From: Gracilaria vermiculophylla | Lineage: Eukaryota > Rhodophyta > Florideophyceae > Gracilariales > Gracilariaceae | Length of the DNA: 64,000 nt | NCBI GenBank assembly: GCA_019155205.2 | Contig: JAHNZQ020000004.1 | Location: forward strand, 3,416,302-3,480,301 | Reading direction: 5' to 3' | In this document: positions 54,270-63,835 of the stretch, in pieces | How positions within the stretch are numbered: position 1 is the first letter of the stretch | How the letters are laid out: each line of letters opens with the position of its first letter | Made by a program: the position numbers and the translations under genes | Notes under the pieces: generated by a model | Databases searched by the model: none | What the model saw: the letters and a program-made list of their open reading frames with translations, nothing else | What the model was told of the DNA's origin: nothing

Positions 54270-55906
54270 GCTCGAGTTTCTATCGCCAGGAAACGCTGTC
54301 GACAACATTTACGTCGCGAGAGCAAGACCGTGAAGGGGCACTGGATGCCAAACTTGGGCATGAGTGGAGGGATGGATCATAAGGGAGTGCGCCTTAGTTA
54401 AAGGCGCAAAGAGGGAGGCAAGTGGACGGAATTAAGTTTGTGGAAATAAGACCATACGTACTTTTGCGCGCGAGGTTGAGAATCTCACGCCAAGTGAAGC
54501 CCATAGATGTAGGACATGGACGTTATGCACTTTTTAAGGAAAGGAAGAAAGACAATATGATGTTAGGGAGTATGACTTAGGCTAGCCTTTATTGACAGCA
54601 GAATGAAGATTGAGGGTGGGCATGGAAGGAGTATGAAGCAGGATGTTTGGGAAAGATGGACGGTGGTGTTACAAGTGAGGTTGATGATGGAAATCACGTT
54701 TAGGATAGTTATGAGATGGCTTTTCAAAGTATCAGTGATTGATAATTTTCGTGTCTATAGCATGATGCACGCGATAGTTTTTTGAAGCGAGGAGCGCACG
54801 ATTAGTCTGTGAGTTCTAGTTGGCGTGTAGAACAACTATAACGATATGTGTAGAATTGTTTTTAATGTGTTGAGGTGCTCGCCAAGTTGGCAAGTACCGT
54901 TCTAGTAGCTGACGATTTGTTTGCTTCTCAGTAAATAGAAGTATCGGAGTTTATTCGCTGCTCAGAGTTGATGCCTCAAAGTGCCTTTGGTTGCCGAGTG
55001 GCGTACCGCGTTTTTGAGTTCTGAACGTGTGCTCGTTTTGAGAACGAACCTCGCTGCAAAAGCGAATCATTTATCAATCATGACGGTTCGTGGACTAGAT
55101 GCGTGGTGGACGCTGAGAGAGCCGTGCTACGTGCGAGCCCGAGAGAGAGCCGTGCTACGTGCGAGCCCGAGAAACAAGTGGATCAGTGTGGACCGGTTGA
55201 GGAAACACGTTTCGGGGAGAACGGCGCTCGCTGCACAGTCTTCAAGGCCTGCGGCGAAGGAGGAAGGTACGTGAAGTTAATTACATTTACATATATACAT
55301 TAGGCTGCATTACAATATCGAGTGAGTGAGCGCGACGACTGATGGAATATCGACCGCCATGGCGAGACTCTAAAGCCGTAGTGCAGTTGGTCATGGGCAC
55401 AACACGGGCACGGTGTCCTTGCTGCTCGTGGTAAAGGAAAATCACAAGGGGTAACGGGAGCAAAGCGGAGGGTTAGTTTGTGAGTGTGCGACGAAGGTCG
55501 ATTGCTCCCGATCCTCTGAAATTGAAGGTTATCTGCAGTATCACAAATATGGATCTATGCCGGTAATTCCAATAATAAAAGCTCGTCCTAGGTGACCGGG
55601 GGGGAGAAGAAAAGGAGAGGTGCAAGAGTCGAGACGTACCTGATCAAGTTGGCCATGCTATTGGGGGGCTTGGAGCGCGATGGAAAAGCACCACATCGCG
55701 CATTGAGGAGGAGTTTACGGACGACACTCGCACGGAAGACACTTCTCCCCGCGGAGCGTCGCAGACTTAATCGCGTGCCGACGGCGGCGCTCAAGCACTG
55801 GGCACGCGGGACACGTGTGAGCGAGCACTCGGAGCTGCCACGGTGGCACGCATCACCTCCGCAGAGATCAGCGGTGCGGCGGGAAGAAGACGCTCCCGCC
55901 ACCGCC
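54270..55906. other. Intergenic stretch
   Basis: No gene supported. At 55121-55176 a 28-bp unit (GCCGTGCTACGTGCGAGCCC plus GAGAGAGA) occurs twice in tandem. An upstream in-frame extension of the DUF819 gene reaches 55592 but lacks protein character. Confidence 0.45.
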
Positions 55907-56023
55907 ATGCGCGCCGCGTTCGTAGCAGCCGCGCCGCGCTGGGCGCCACTGCGCGCGCGACCGGCGCTCGCCAAGCGGCCGCGCCGCCAGTCGCGCCGCG
56001 CCGCGCAGCCGCGCGCCTCCCTC

Positions 56024-56057
<34 letters not shown>

Positions 56058-57202
56058 TGCCGCCGCCGTCGCTCCCCGCCGCCGCCGCCGCCGCCGCCTC
56101 CGTGCACGCCGCGCTGCTGGCATGCGCCGCGGCTGGCATCGTGTCGTCGCGCACCCGCGTCGGCGCGGCGCTTTCGCCGCCGCTGGTGTCCAGCCTGCTG
56201 GCGCTGGCGCTTAGCAACGCGTCCGTTGTGCCGACGCGGCACGCCGCCTATGACGTCGTCACCCGCGTGTTGGTCCCTCTCTCGCTCCCCCTGCTGCTGT
56301 CGCGCGCCGATCTGCGCCGCATCGTCACGCAAACCGGGCGCCTCTTCCCCCTGTTCCTCGTCGCCACGCTGTGCACGGTGCTTTCCACGCTGCTCTGCGT
56401 GCGTCTGGTGCCCATTGCGGGCGCCGATGGCTGGAAGCTGGCCGCCGCGCTTTGCGCCAGGCACATCGGCGGCGCCGTCAATTTTGCCGCCGTCGTCGAT
56501 GTGTTGCGCCCGAGCGAGTCGATGGTGGCGGCCATTCTGGCGGCCGACAACCTTGTGGTGGCCGCTTACTTTGGCGTGCTGTTGCTCATCGCAAAGCCGT
56601 CGCGTTCAGCTCCTCCCTCGGCGCCTTCGTCGCCACGAGCTTCCGCGGTGACGCCGCTTCCGGCCACCGAGTCGACGTTCAACTTGGAGAAGCTGTCGGT
56701 GTCGCTGAGCGCGTCGAGCATGCTCGTGTTGTGCGCGCACGTGATTTGCGCGCTGCTGCCGTTCTCGCCGGGCGTGGTGCCCGTCGTCACGCTGCTGTCG
56801 GTGCTGTGCGCCACGCTGTTCGCCGACGTGGTTCGGCCGTACCACTCGGCATGCGCGGCGGCAGGAATGCTGTTCACTCAGCTGTTCTTCGCCGTCGTGG
56901 GCGCCTCGTCCGGCTCCATCGTGGCCGTGCTGCGCGCCTCGCCGCAGCTGTTTGTGTTTTGCGCCGCGCACATTGCGTTGCACTTTGCGCTGCTCATGGT
57001 GGCCAAGCTCATGTTTGGCTTCGACTTGAACCAGTGCCTGCTCGTGAGCAACGCCGCCGTGGGAGGGCCCACCACCGCCGCCGCCATGGCGGCGTCGAAG
57101 AACTGGCAGTCGTCCGTGGCGCCCGCTTTGCTCATCGGCGTTTTCGGGTACTCCATTGCCACGTTTGTGGCGTTGGGCGTGGGGCATTTTGCGCTCAAGT
57201 AG
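55907..57202 (+). CDS. DUF819-family membrane protein, plastid-targeted candidate
   Basis: 431 residues from ATG 55907 (MRAAFVAAAPRWAPLRARPA). The N-terminal about 55 residues are Arg/Ala-rich with an 11-proline tract encoded by CCG/GCC triplets, consistent with a transit peptide. The rest has about ten hydrophobic helices. DUF819 features include VGAALSPPLVSSLLALALSN, HIGGAVNFAAVVDVL, ESMVAAILAADNLVVAAYFG and the C-terminal NAAVGGPTTAAAMAASKNW. DUF819 proteins occur in bacteria and plants; transport activity is presumed, substrate unknown. Convergent with PNO1, with a 90-bp gap. Confidence 0.82.
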
Positions 57203-57291
57203 CTGTTGGTTGGCGCTTGGTGCGAGGCGGGGGCAGTGCAGCCAAAGGCTGTGTGTTTGCTGTACACTGAGGTTGCGTTTAATGGGGCAGC

Positions 57292-57987
57292 TCAGAACTT
57301 GCGTTCGTTGAGGCGCGCGCTGACGGATCTCAGGCGGTTGTACACCTTGCCCGGCGCGGCACCCAGTACGAGCGAGGATATGGCGTGGCGAGCCAGGCGG
57401 GTGTTCTCGTAGGAGCCGAGGATGTGGATTTTTGTGTCGGCTACAACGATGCGCGTCTTGGTGGCGTTCTCGATGGTGAACTTTGTGCGGCCGTCCTTTC
57501 CGGCAATTCTGCCCACCGCCCTGGCGAGGTGGTCGCCCTTGAGCGTGGCGCGCACGTCCTTGACCTCGAAGCTGTCGATGTACAGCTCGTCGAGGCGGAT
57601 GAGCGCCAGGGCGTCGGCGATGGCAAAGCCCAGCACGAAGGCGCGCACAAAGTCGGCGCCCTTCTGCAGGGCGCTGGCGTCGTCGGTGGCGTGGCTGGTC
57701 TTGAGCTCGACGCTCTTTGTGCGCAGGTTCATGCGGATTTGCAGCTTGAGGTTCTTGACGATGGGCTGGTAGATTTGCATCCACTGCGACTTGAGCGGCG
57801 TCATTCGGTTGGGCGGGATGGGGATCTTGCGCGTCTGCTTGCTGGAGCGTCGCAGCGCCTTTGCGGACAGTTTGTTGAAGGTGGGCGCTTTGGGCAGCTT
57901 GGGCTTGACGCGCGGCGTGGGGGGGGGCGCGGGCGGGCTGGCGCTGGTGCCTGCCGCGGGCGGGTCCATCTTCGCGGCGGCCGACAT
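57292..57987 (-). CDS. PNO1: PNO1/Dim2, KH-domain 40S assembly factor
   Basis: 231 residues from ATG 57987 (MSAAAKMDPPAAGTSASPP). An in-frame upstream extension is GC-rich low complexity. The Pro-rich N-terminus is followed by RKIPIPPNRMTPLKSQWMQI, LQIRMNLRTKSVELKTS, GADFVRAFVLGFAIADALAL, EVKDVRATLKGDHLARAVGR and GKDGRTKFTIENATKTRIVV (KH core), then the C-terminal GAAPGKVYNRLRSVSARLNE. All are signatures of PNO1, the partner of the NOB1 endonuclease in 18S 3'-end maturation. Its length is close to the family average (about 220-270). Confidence 0.96.
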   Translation of the reverse strand: MSAAAKMDPPAAGTSASPPAPPPTPRVKPKLPKAPTFNKLSAKALRRSSKQTRKIPIPPNRMTPLKSQWMQIYQPIVKNLKLQIRMNLRTKSVELKTSHATDDASALQKGADFVRAFVLGFAIADALALIRLDELYIDSFEVKDVRATLKGDHLARAVGRIAGKDGRTKFTIENATKTRIVVADTKIHILGSYENTRLARHAISSLVLGAAPGKVYNRLRSVSARLNERKF

Positions 57988-58394
57988 TGAAGGAGCGGGG
58001 GGGGGGCGCGCGGAGAAGCGGGGCGAACAGGGAGGGGGGGGGGGGGGGGCGGGCGCGGGCGACGACGGCGGCGTGCAGCAAGTGTGCGTGTGACACGGAA
58101 CGGCGCACGGGTGCTGTGGCACGCCGAGAAATGCAGAGACGAATAAAAGAGCGCGCCACTGCGGCGCCGATGCGGTGCGTGCGCGCGACGCGGCCCGCTT
58201 GGAAGCTTTGAGGCCTCGAGCGGCGCCACGGTCGCGCGCCGTCCAACTGCGCCGCGCGCGCCTTGGCGCCGCCCCGGCGTGCCACGCCGCTCGCGAGCGA
58301 GCGCCGCCTTCACCTCGCCGTTGTCGCCCGCGCCTCCGCCCTCCCCCGTTCGAACCTCCGCTCCGCCGCCGCCGCCGCTGCCCCCGCCGCCGCG
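57988..58394. promoter_or_regulatory. Head-to-head region, PNO1 and CUE-domain gene
   Basis: 407 bp of very GC-rich DNA, with poly-G runs near 58035-58050, between divergent starts. Presumed shared promoter. Confidence 0.35.
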
Positions 58395-58877
58395 ATGGCG
58401 TCGCCACCCTCCGCCCCGCCGCGCTCGCCGCACGACTCGTCGCCGCCGTCGCCGCCCAACCCGTCGCCCATCACGCGCGTCATGCGCCGCGCAACCGCCG
58501 CCCCGCTGCGCCAGCTGCGCCGCGCCCGCCGCCGCCCCCTCCGCCCGGAGCCCTCCGCCCTGCGCGCGCTGCTCATCCGCTTCCCCGAGCACGACGCCTC
58601 CACCGTCTCGGCGCTGCTGTCGCGCCACGCCGGCGACGCCAACGCCGTCGTCGCCCTGCTGCAGAGGGCGCGCGCCGCCCCGCCCGCCCCGCCGCCGTCG
58701 CCCCCGCCCCCGCCGCCCCCGCCGCCCCCGCCGCCCCCGCCGCCGCCGCCCTTGTCCGCGCCGCGCGCCGCTGCACACGCCGCCGCGCGCCGCATCGCGG
58801 GCGTCAAGCGCTCGCGCGACGCCGCCAACCAGCTGCCCTCTCCCGCCCCGCCGCCACCGCCTGTGCCGCCGTCCCCT

Positions 58878-58908
<31 letters not shown>

Positions 58909-59537
58909 CGCTGTCGCCGCTCCACCCGCACACGCCGCCCGCGCACGTTCACCAGCTGCCCGCCGTCACGCCGCCCAGCCCGCTGCTCACGCCGCCCACG
59001 CCGTACCCCGCGCGCCGCCCGCGCTCCTTCGACCCGTCGCCGCTGTTCCCGCCCGCCTCGCTGCCGCCCTCCGCCGCCTCGCTCTCGCTGTCGGCGCGCC
59101 CGTCGCCGTCCGCCGCCGCGCGCGCCCCCGCGCTGGCGCAGCAGCTGGCCGCGCTGGAGGCGCGCCTGCACGCCTTTGCGCTCGGCTCGCGCCAGCAGCA
59201 CGTCGCCATCCGCCGCGCGCTGCACCAGGCGCACGTCGACCTGCAGTCGCTGCGCGCCACGCACTCCGTGCTGCGCGCCGAGGTCGAGGAGACCACCTCG
59301 CGCGTGTCGCGCGCCGACGACTTCCTCGACCGCCTGCGCCGCGACGTGCAGACCGCGCTGCTGGCCAAGAGCAACACCGCCGTCAACCGCGTGCGCGGCC
59401 TTGCGCTGCACGTCTTCTACACCGTGCTCAGCGTCACCGTGCGCGTCGTGTTCTTCGTCGGCGCCCTGGGCAGACGCGCTTGGATGGCTGGGCGCCGCGA
59501 CGCGCGCGACGCGGCCAAGCCGCCCGCCTCCTCGTGA
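58395..59537 (+). CDS. CUE-domain, coiled-coil, tail-anchored membrane protein candidate
   Basis: 380 residues from ATG 58395 (MASPPSAPPRSPHDSSPPSP). Residues about 55-92 fit a CUE ubiquitin-binding domain (LRALLIRFPEHDASTVSALL, then SRHAGDANAVVALLQRA), with the FP and the di-leucine-like LL. Long polyproline stretches (about 95-225) follow. A predicted coiled coil lies at about 245-320 (ALAQQLAALEARLHAFA, RLRRDVQTALLAKSN). A hydrophobic segment near 341-362 (VFYTVLSVTVRVVFFVGALG) is close to the C-terminus, suggesting a tail anchor. Frame choice rests on this domain logic, because all frames are open in this GC-rich DNA. An ER-associated ubiquitin role is speculative. Confidence 0.6.
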
Positions 59538-61510
59538 TTCACCCCCCTCGTGATTCACCCGCGTGCCCTCGCTTTTTGCCTGCTGCAACTGTAGCGCGCA
59601 TCGTTGCGCCGCTCACATTATGTCCAAAGTCACTCGCTTTCACTAAACGTATGGACAACCATGCCTGAAGAGCGTCGGGCGCACACAATAGCCGCCCGAC
59701 TGGACCTCTCGAAAGCACGCTGTTCCGTCTTCGCCCCTAAGCTTATTGCCGCTTCAACCGCCATGAAAATGCTGCGCGCAAGCATGACTGTGGTGACAGG
59801 TGCGAGCGGCCTTCTAACACCTGTGCACTACTAAATAGAACACACTTTTACCTCGCATATTCGTCTCTAATGCTTGAGAAATCGTGTGCTTTGAAAGCGC
59901 GAAGCTCACGTACCTCACCAGCAGCAGGCTGTGCATGTCCATCACGATATCCATTTCATTGGTCGGCGTACGTCTTTGCTCTCTGTTCTTGTGGTGCACC
60001 GCCCCGCATTTCGTGCCACTCAAAATGAAGTGCGCTCTTTAGAACGCCAAAACCCACAGCGGCCATCGCTCGGTGCTAACGTACGTTTCTCAGTTCCCTT
60101 CGCACAGCCAATTGTCCGGCCCGGGGCGCTTGCGCAGCACAGTGCGTTTGTGTCCGCTTCACCCCAAAATGTTCTCTTCCTCTGCCCTTGATGCGATGGC
60201 GCATGGGCGTGGGAGTGTCAGCAAGCCTATGTACACGTCGGGCAGCGACATCGGCCAGAAACAAAAAATATCTTGCGCCAGTTGAATATCTTCTGCGAGA
60301 AACACGTGATCCGTGAGACCTGTAGAGCGTGCTTGCTACCTTAGCTAGTCCTGTGAACCCTGTCTGTACTTCAGCTCGTTCCCTGCGCTCGTTTTATTCC
60401 ATGTCCGACGTTACGCCTTGCTGCGGCCGCATGGATGCCGTGATGGTGCGAGAGATTCATCCGTCTTGGTACCCATGCCGTCCGTGTGATCACTGATGCG
60501 CTTCGGAAAGCAAGCACGGATACTGGCCTGCGGCAGCCAGTTGTGTCATTCTTGCACTACACCCGCTACGGAGCGTCGCCGCGTTGTGGCCATGCCACCA
60601 TCTGCGTGCGTCTCTCTTTCGTCTGCACCGCGCTTGGCAGAGCCCCGAGAACGCAAGCAAAAGACGTGCGGTCGCAGAGCCAAACATGGTCGGCACCCAA
60701 TCGTTTTGCTTGCCAAAGGCAGTGAACGGGGCATTCCGCCTCTTCCCGCGCCGCCCAAGCCAGCACCGGCGAGCGGCAGCGCCGCGCGCGCGCGGAAATG
60801 ACCGGTGGCGCGCCCTGCGGCGCTCTGGCCGCCGCAGTGCTGCACCACCGACGGGTGTTTCGCGTTGTCATGGAGCGCGAAGGAAGGCGGCCGTCTCTCA
60901 GCATCGCATGCGCCGTTGCACCCGCCCTTCTTCGACGAGCTCGCAAGCTTCTCCCGGGGTTTCCGCACCTTGCGCGCGTGATCCGCGGCAGCATGAGGCC
61001 CGCCGACATGTCGAAGCTGGCCGTTGTAGCGCCTGCGGGAAAGGCCCTCACCCTTCCCACTGATTTGCGGTCCCCCGACGCCGAGCATCACCTTCTTGCT
61101 CTTCGTCAGGGATTGGTGTCGGCGTTGCGGCAGCATCTGCCCAGGCACTGTCCCTCCGTTGCGACGGTGCACGAGAGTGAGCCCGAGTCCGTTGGTATTG
61201 AAGGGAACGGAGTTTGTGCGTCGCTGAACACGCGCAGCGGCGCTCGGACTCTGCGCACCAAGCTGGTGCCGGCGTGCGACGGGAACAACAGCGAGGTTGT
61301 GAACTTTTTACGTGAATCCCCCAGAACGGCCGTGACCAGTTCTCGAGGATTTGAAGACTGGCAACAGGAAAGCGCCAGTTCTGTGATGTCTCGCAACACA
61401 CAGTTTTGCTTAATGACATGTGTTATAGTCTGTAGTATCATTAAGAGCTCGAGCAGCAACTGTGAGGCGCTATTCTGCAAGGAACGTTGAAAGGGAAGCA
61501 CGCATTCAGA
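59538..61510. other. Intergenic stretch with uncertain open frames
   Basis: A 230-codon plus-strand frame at 60798-61490 is the longest; its middle (PADMSKLAVVAPAGKALTLP) looks mildly protein-like, but the end does not. Other frames overlap it on both strands. No recognised gene. Confidence 0.35.
60798..61490 (+). CDS. Doubtful hypothetical protein
   Basis: 230-codon open frame without recognisable domains. It is Ala/Leu/Arg-rich up to about residue 160, then a Ser/Cys-rich tail of low coding character. It could be a gene whose last part is an unspliced intron, or a chance frame in GC-rich DNA. Confidence 0.22.
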   Translation: MTGGAPCGALAAAVLHHRRVFRVVMEREGRRPSLSIACAVAPALLRRARKLLPGFPHLARVIRGSMRPADMSKLAVVAPAGKALTLPTDLRSPDAEHHLLALRQGLVSALRQHLPRHCPSVATVHESEPESVGIEGNGVCASLNTRSGARTLRTKLVPACDGNNSEVVNFLRESPRTAVTSSRGFEDWQQESASSVMSRNTQFCLMTCVIVCSIIKSSSSNCEALFCKER

Positions 61511-62227
61511 ATGGATACAGCTCTTCCATCACCGCTCCATGATAAAATTGAGAGTGGTACTCCTGCATCGGTTGTGCAGCCGAATGCGTATCATTTATAG
61601 ACCATTGACGATGCTGAAGAAGCCTTCCGAGCGTTTGAGCAGCGCTTTTTTTATTTACCGGTCCGCCTGTTAATCCGTGAACTTAGCATACGCTATTTTG
61701 TAGAATCCATGGAATCGCCGAATGACGTCGTAAGAAGGGTGTAATCAGTTGTCGGAAAAGTCGGAAACGATGCAGGTATTGTTATTCCGGGAGACGCGGC
61801 ACATAGTTTTCCTTCGGATTTGGGGTAGGGAACAAATTCCGTGTTTGAAGATGATGCAGTGCTTGCCCACGTATTGGATAACATCACGGAGGACGCTGGT
61901 CTTCCTCAAATTTTGGATGAGTGCGAAGGGAAAAGGATGACGGATATTGAGGCATAGATGCGTATTTAAATACTTGGCGTCTCCATGTCAGCAGGGCGCG
62001 CATTTGTGTTTGGAAGGGTTGGCTTGCTGAACAAGCTTACCCGGGGAGTATTATCGAAGCTGATAAATGGGTGTATTTATCCAAACATTAGTAAAATGGT
62101 TGTGCAAGACTTGTGTTACACAGCGATTATGAGACGGGCGGATTTGAGCACATGTCGGCTTTCTTTAGTGTGTTTCAGCTCGTTGCTCTTTTGTTTTTCC
62201 ATATCGACGCCCTTGATCCTTAGATGA
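61511..62227 (+). pseudogene. FAD-dependent monooxygenase (kynurenine-3-monooxygenase-like) pseudogene, 5' truncated
   Basis: One continuous plus-strand frame (phase of 61511) reads as the C-terminal part of an FAD-dependent aromatic hydroxylase but contains at least four stops. TIDDAEEAFRAFEQRFFYLP and RLLIRELSIRYFVES lead to the FAD-binding motif GIVIPGDAAHSFPSDLG, then a TAG where Gln is expected (GQG), GTNSVFEDDAVL and LDECEGKRMTDIEA. The C-terminus follows at 61985-62227 (NKLTRGVLSKLINGCIYP, YTAIMRRAD). Stops lie at about 61598, 61742, 61826 and near 61950-61970. The N-terminal GxGxxG nucleotide-binding part is missing, so the copy is truncated and decayed but frame-preserved. Confidence 0.75.
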
Positions 62228-63444
62228 GCATCAAAGGGGTTTCTTGAATTTTTGTTGTCTGTACCGGCAGGGCCGGAAACAATCTGATGGGGATGGGGTT
62301 GCATTTATGAGCAATCTCGCAACTGATGGCTATCAGGTCCTCGCTTTTCTCATAAACTTGCTAATTCGTTTTTTACTGGGCAATTTTCTTTACCCCTCAG
62401 TCTTACCGAGCAAGCGCTTCCCATCACTCAGTAATCAATCTGCTGCCACGGGATGAAACCAAGCCGAGGGGGAGAGGATTGCAATTCAGCCTTGCAATCT
62501 ATTCTGCGTTCGCAATCTCATTTCGATACTATAAATTAGATTGCTCTGTCGCCCTCAGATTGGAATCTTTCTTTCTAAATACAATCCAATTGCAATTCTT
62601 ACCTAAGTATGAAGCCCATCTCAGCAAAACCCATAATGCTTATCCCAATTCTCGTCTGCCTGAACTAAAGTCAATGCCTTCGTCACAAATCCAGCCCCTC
62701 GATCCTACTTTAGTTTTCCCCTTACTTGCAATCGCGTACAATCTGAGGGAGGATTGCTGCCATAGGACCCCTCAGATTGCAATCTCCTCGGACTCTTGCA
62801 ATCCTTGGATTGATCCAATATTCCAAACCGTCTTGTTGCTTGCTGCGGTCAGATGTATTGATAACATGTTATCGCCAGAAGCATCATATCATTGCGATTG
62901 CCAATCTGATAGGTGATGTGCGTAGAAACTTCCCATCAGATTGCAATCTTATGACCAGAGCGCGATCATCTATTGCAATCTCATCCATGGAATTGCTACG
63001 CCGTGTACCAGTCATCTGCTCTGTAGAATACGACGTCCTCGGAACAAATAGAGGCACTTGGGTGATGGAAAAGATATAATACATGGTTGTTTATTCGGCT
63101 CTGTCGTCCATTACTGCATATGGAAAACCAAGCTCAGACGCAGAGGCTTCTCACGATGGTAATTTCTCGAGAAAGTGAATAACAAAAGTTTTTTCGGATA
63201 TATCGTTCGAAAGTGTGGGTTTTGTTCTCTTCCAATCCATCGAGTTTTCTAACTGAGGCATAGGTGGACAGACTTCTGGGTCGGGTCGGATCATAAAACT
63301 TTCCTAAGAAAACAGCTTCCAGCCTTTACTTTGACATAAGCGGGGAACGAAGGGTGTTAAACTTTCAAAGAAGGCTGCGAAAGTGGCAAAGGCCCTCTCG
63401 CGAAAAATAAATTGGTAAACATTCCAAGTTCCTTCACAACAAGA
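62228..63444. other. Intergenic stretch with motif cluster
   Basis: No gene supported. Holds the GATTGCAATC-type cluster (listed separately) and, from 63100, AT-richer DNA before the tRNA gene. Confidence 0.5.
62470..62990. repeat. Cluster of GATTGCAATC-like palindromic motifs
   Basis: In about 520 bp the motif TTGCAATC or GATTGCAA and close variants occurs ten or more times. Two are the full 12-bp palindrome AGATTGCAATCT (about 62773 and 62938). Others lie near 62478, 62491, 62540, 62586, 62725, 62795, 62900 and 62971. Confidence 0.7.
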
Positions 63445-63515
63445 ACGCCGGTGGTATAGTGGTAGCATACGCCCCTGCCACGGGCGAGACCCGGGTTCAA
63501 TTCCCGGCCGGCGTA
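63445..63515 (+). tRNA. tRNA-Gly (GCC)
   Basis: 71-nt cloverleaf. Acceptor ACGCCGG pairs with CCGGCGT, discriminator A. The D-arm has the A-box TGGTATAGTGGT. The anticodon stem CGCCC/GGGCG encloses CTGCCAC (anticodon GCC). The T-arm has CCGGGTTCAATTCCCGG (B-box). No intron. Confidence 0.95.
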
Positions 63516-63752
63516 CTGATCTTTTGTTCTCGCATTCAAACTTTCGAAAATATTTTTAATTCGTGCAATTCCGCAAAACTTGGATGAAAAGGAATATACA
63601 TGCAAAAGGAAAATACAGAAATACAAATCAAAACTTTATTAGTTTTAGTGACAATGGTCCCCGTTTGTGGGTGCTCAAAACTGGTTGCAACTAGTAAGGT
63701 GCGAGTTGTACAACCGAGGTCCGCATGGAAATTGGGAAAAAAGTTGAGTGTC

Positions 63753-63835
63753 AGGGCCCGGCGTGAGTCGAACACGCGACCTATCGATCTGCAGTCGATT
63801 GCTCTGAAGCGTTTGCACCACTGAGCTACGAACCC
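63753..63835 (-). tRNA. tRNA-Cys (GCA) with D-loop insertion
   Basis: 83 nt on the minus strand. Acceptor GGGTTCG pairs with CGGGCCC (two G-U pairs), discriminator T (U73) as usual for tRNA-Cys. The anticodon stem ATCGA/TCGAT encloses CTGCAGA (anticodon GCA). The T-arm is GCGTG TTCGACT CACGC. The D-stem GCTC/GAGC encloses 18 nt instead of about 7: removing GCAAACGCTTC after AGTGGT restores the normal GCTCAGTGGTAGAGC. This 11-nt insert may be an ectopic intron, otherwise an enlarged D-loop. The A-box (TAGCTCAGTGGT) stays intact. Confidence 0.9.

Noticed and set aside
56606..58285. Minus-strand open frame of 559 codons overlapping DUF819 and PNO1
   Set aside because: It is antisense to one well-supported gene and in another frame of the other; low-complexity His/Arg/Gln content.
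58279..59553. Alternative plus-strand frame of 424 codons, Arg/Pro/Ser-rich
   Set aside because: Shifted frame of the CUE-domain gene; lacks domain structure, while the chosen frame has a CUE domain, coiled coil and membrane segment.
57801..59588. Minus-strand open frame of 595 codons
   Set aside because: Antisense to the CUE-domain frame, Arg/Gly-only composition, typical of GC-rich shadow frames.
62244..62456. Possible extension of the FAD monooxygenase pseudogene
   Set aside because: Different frame and no match to the family's C-terminus.
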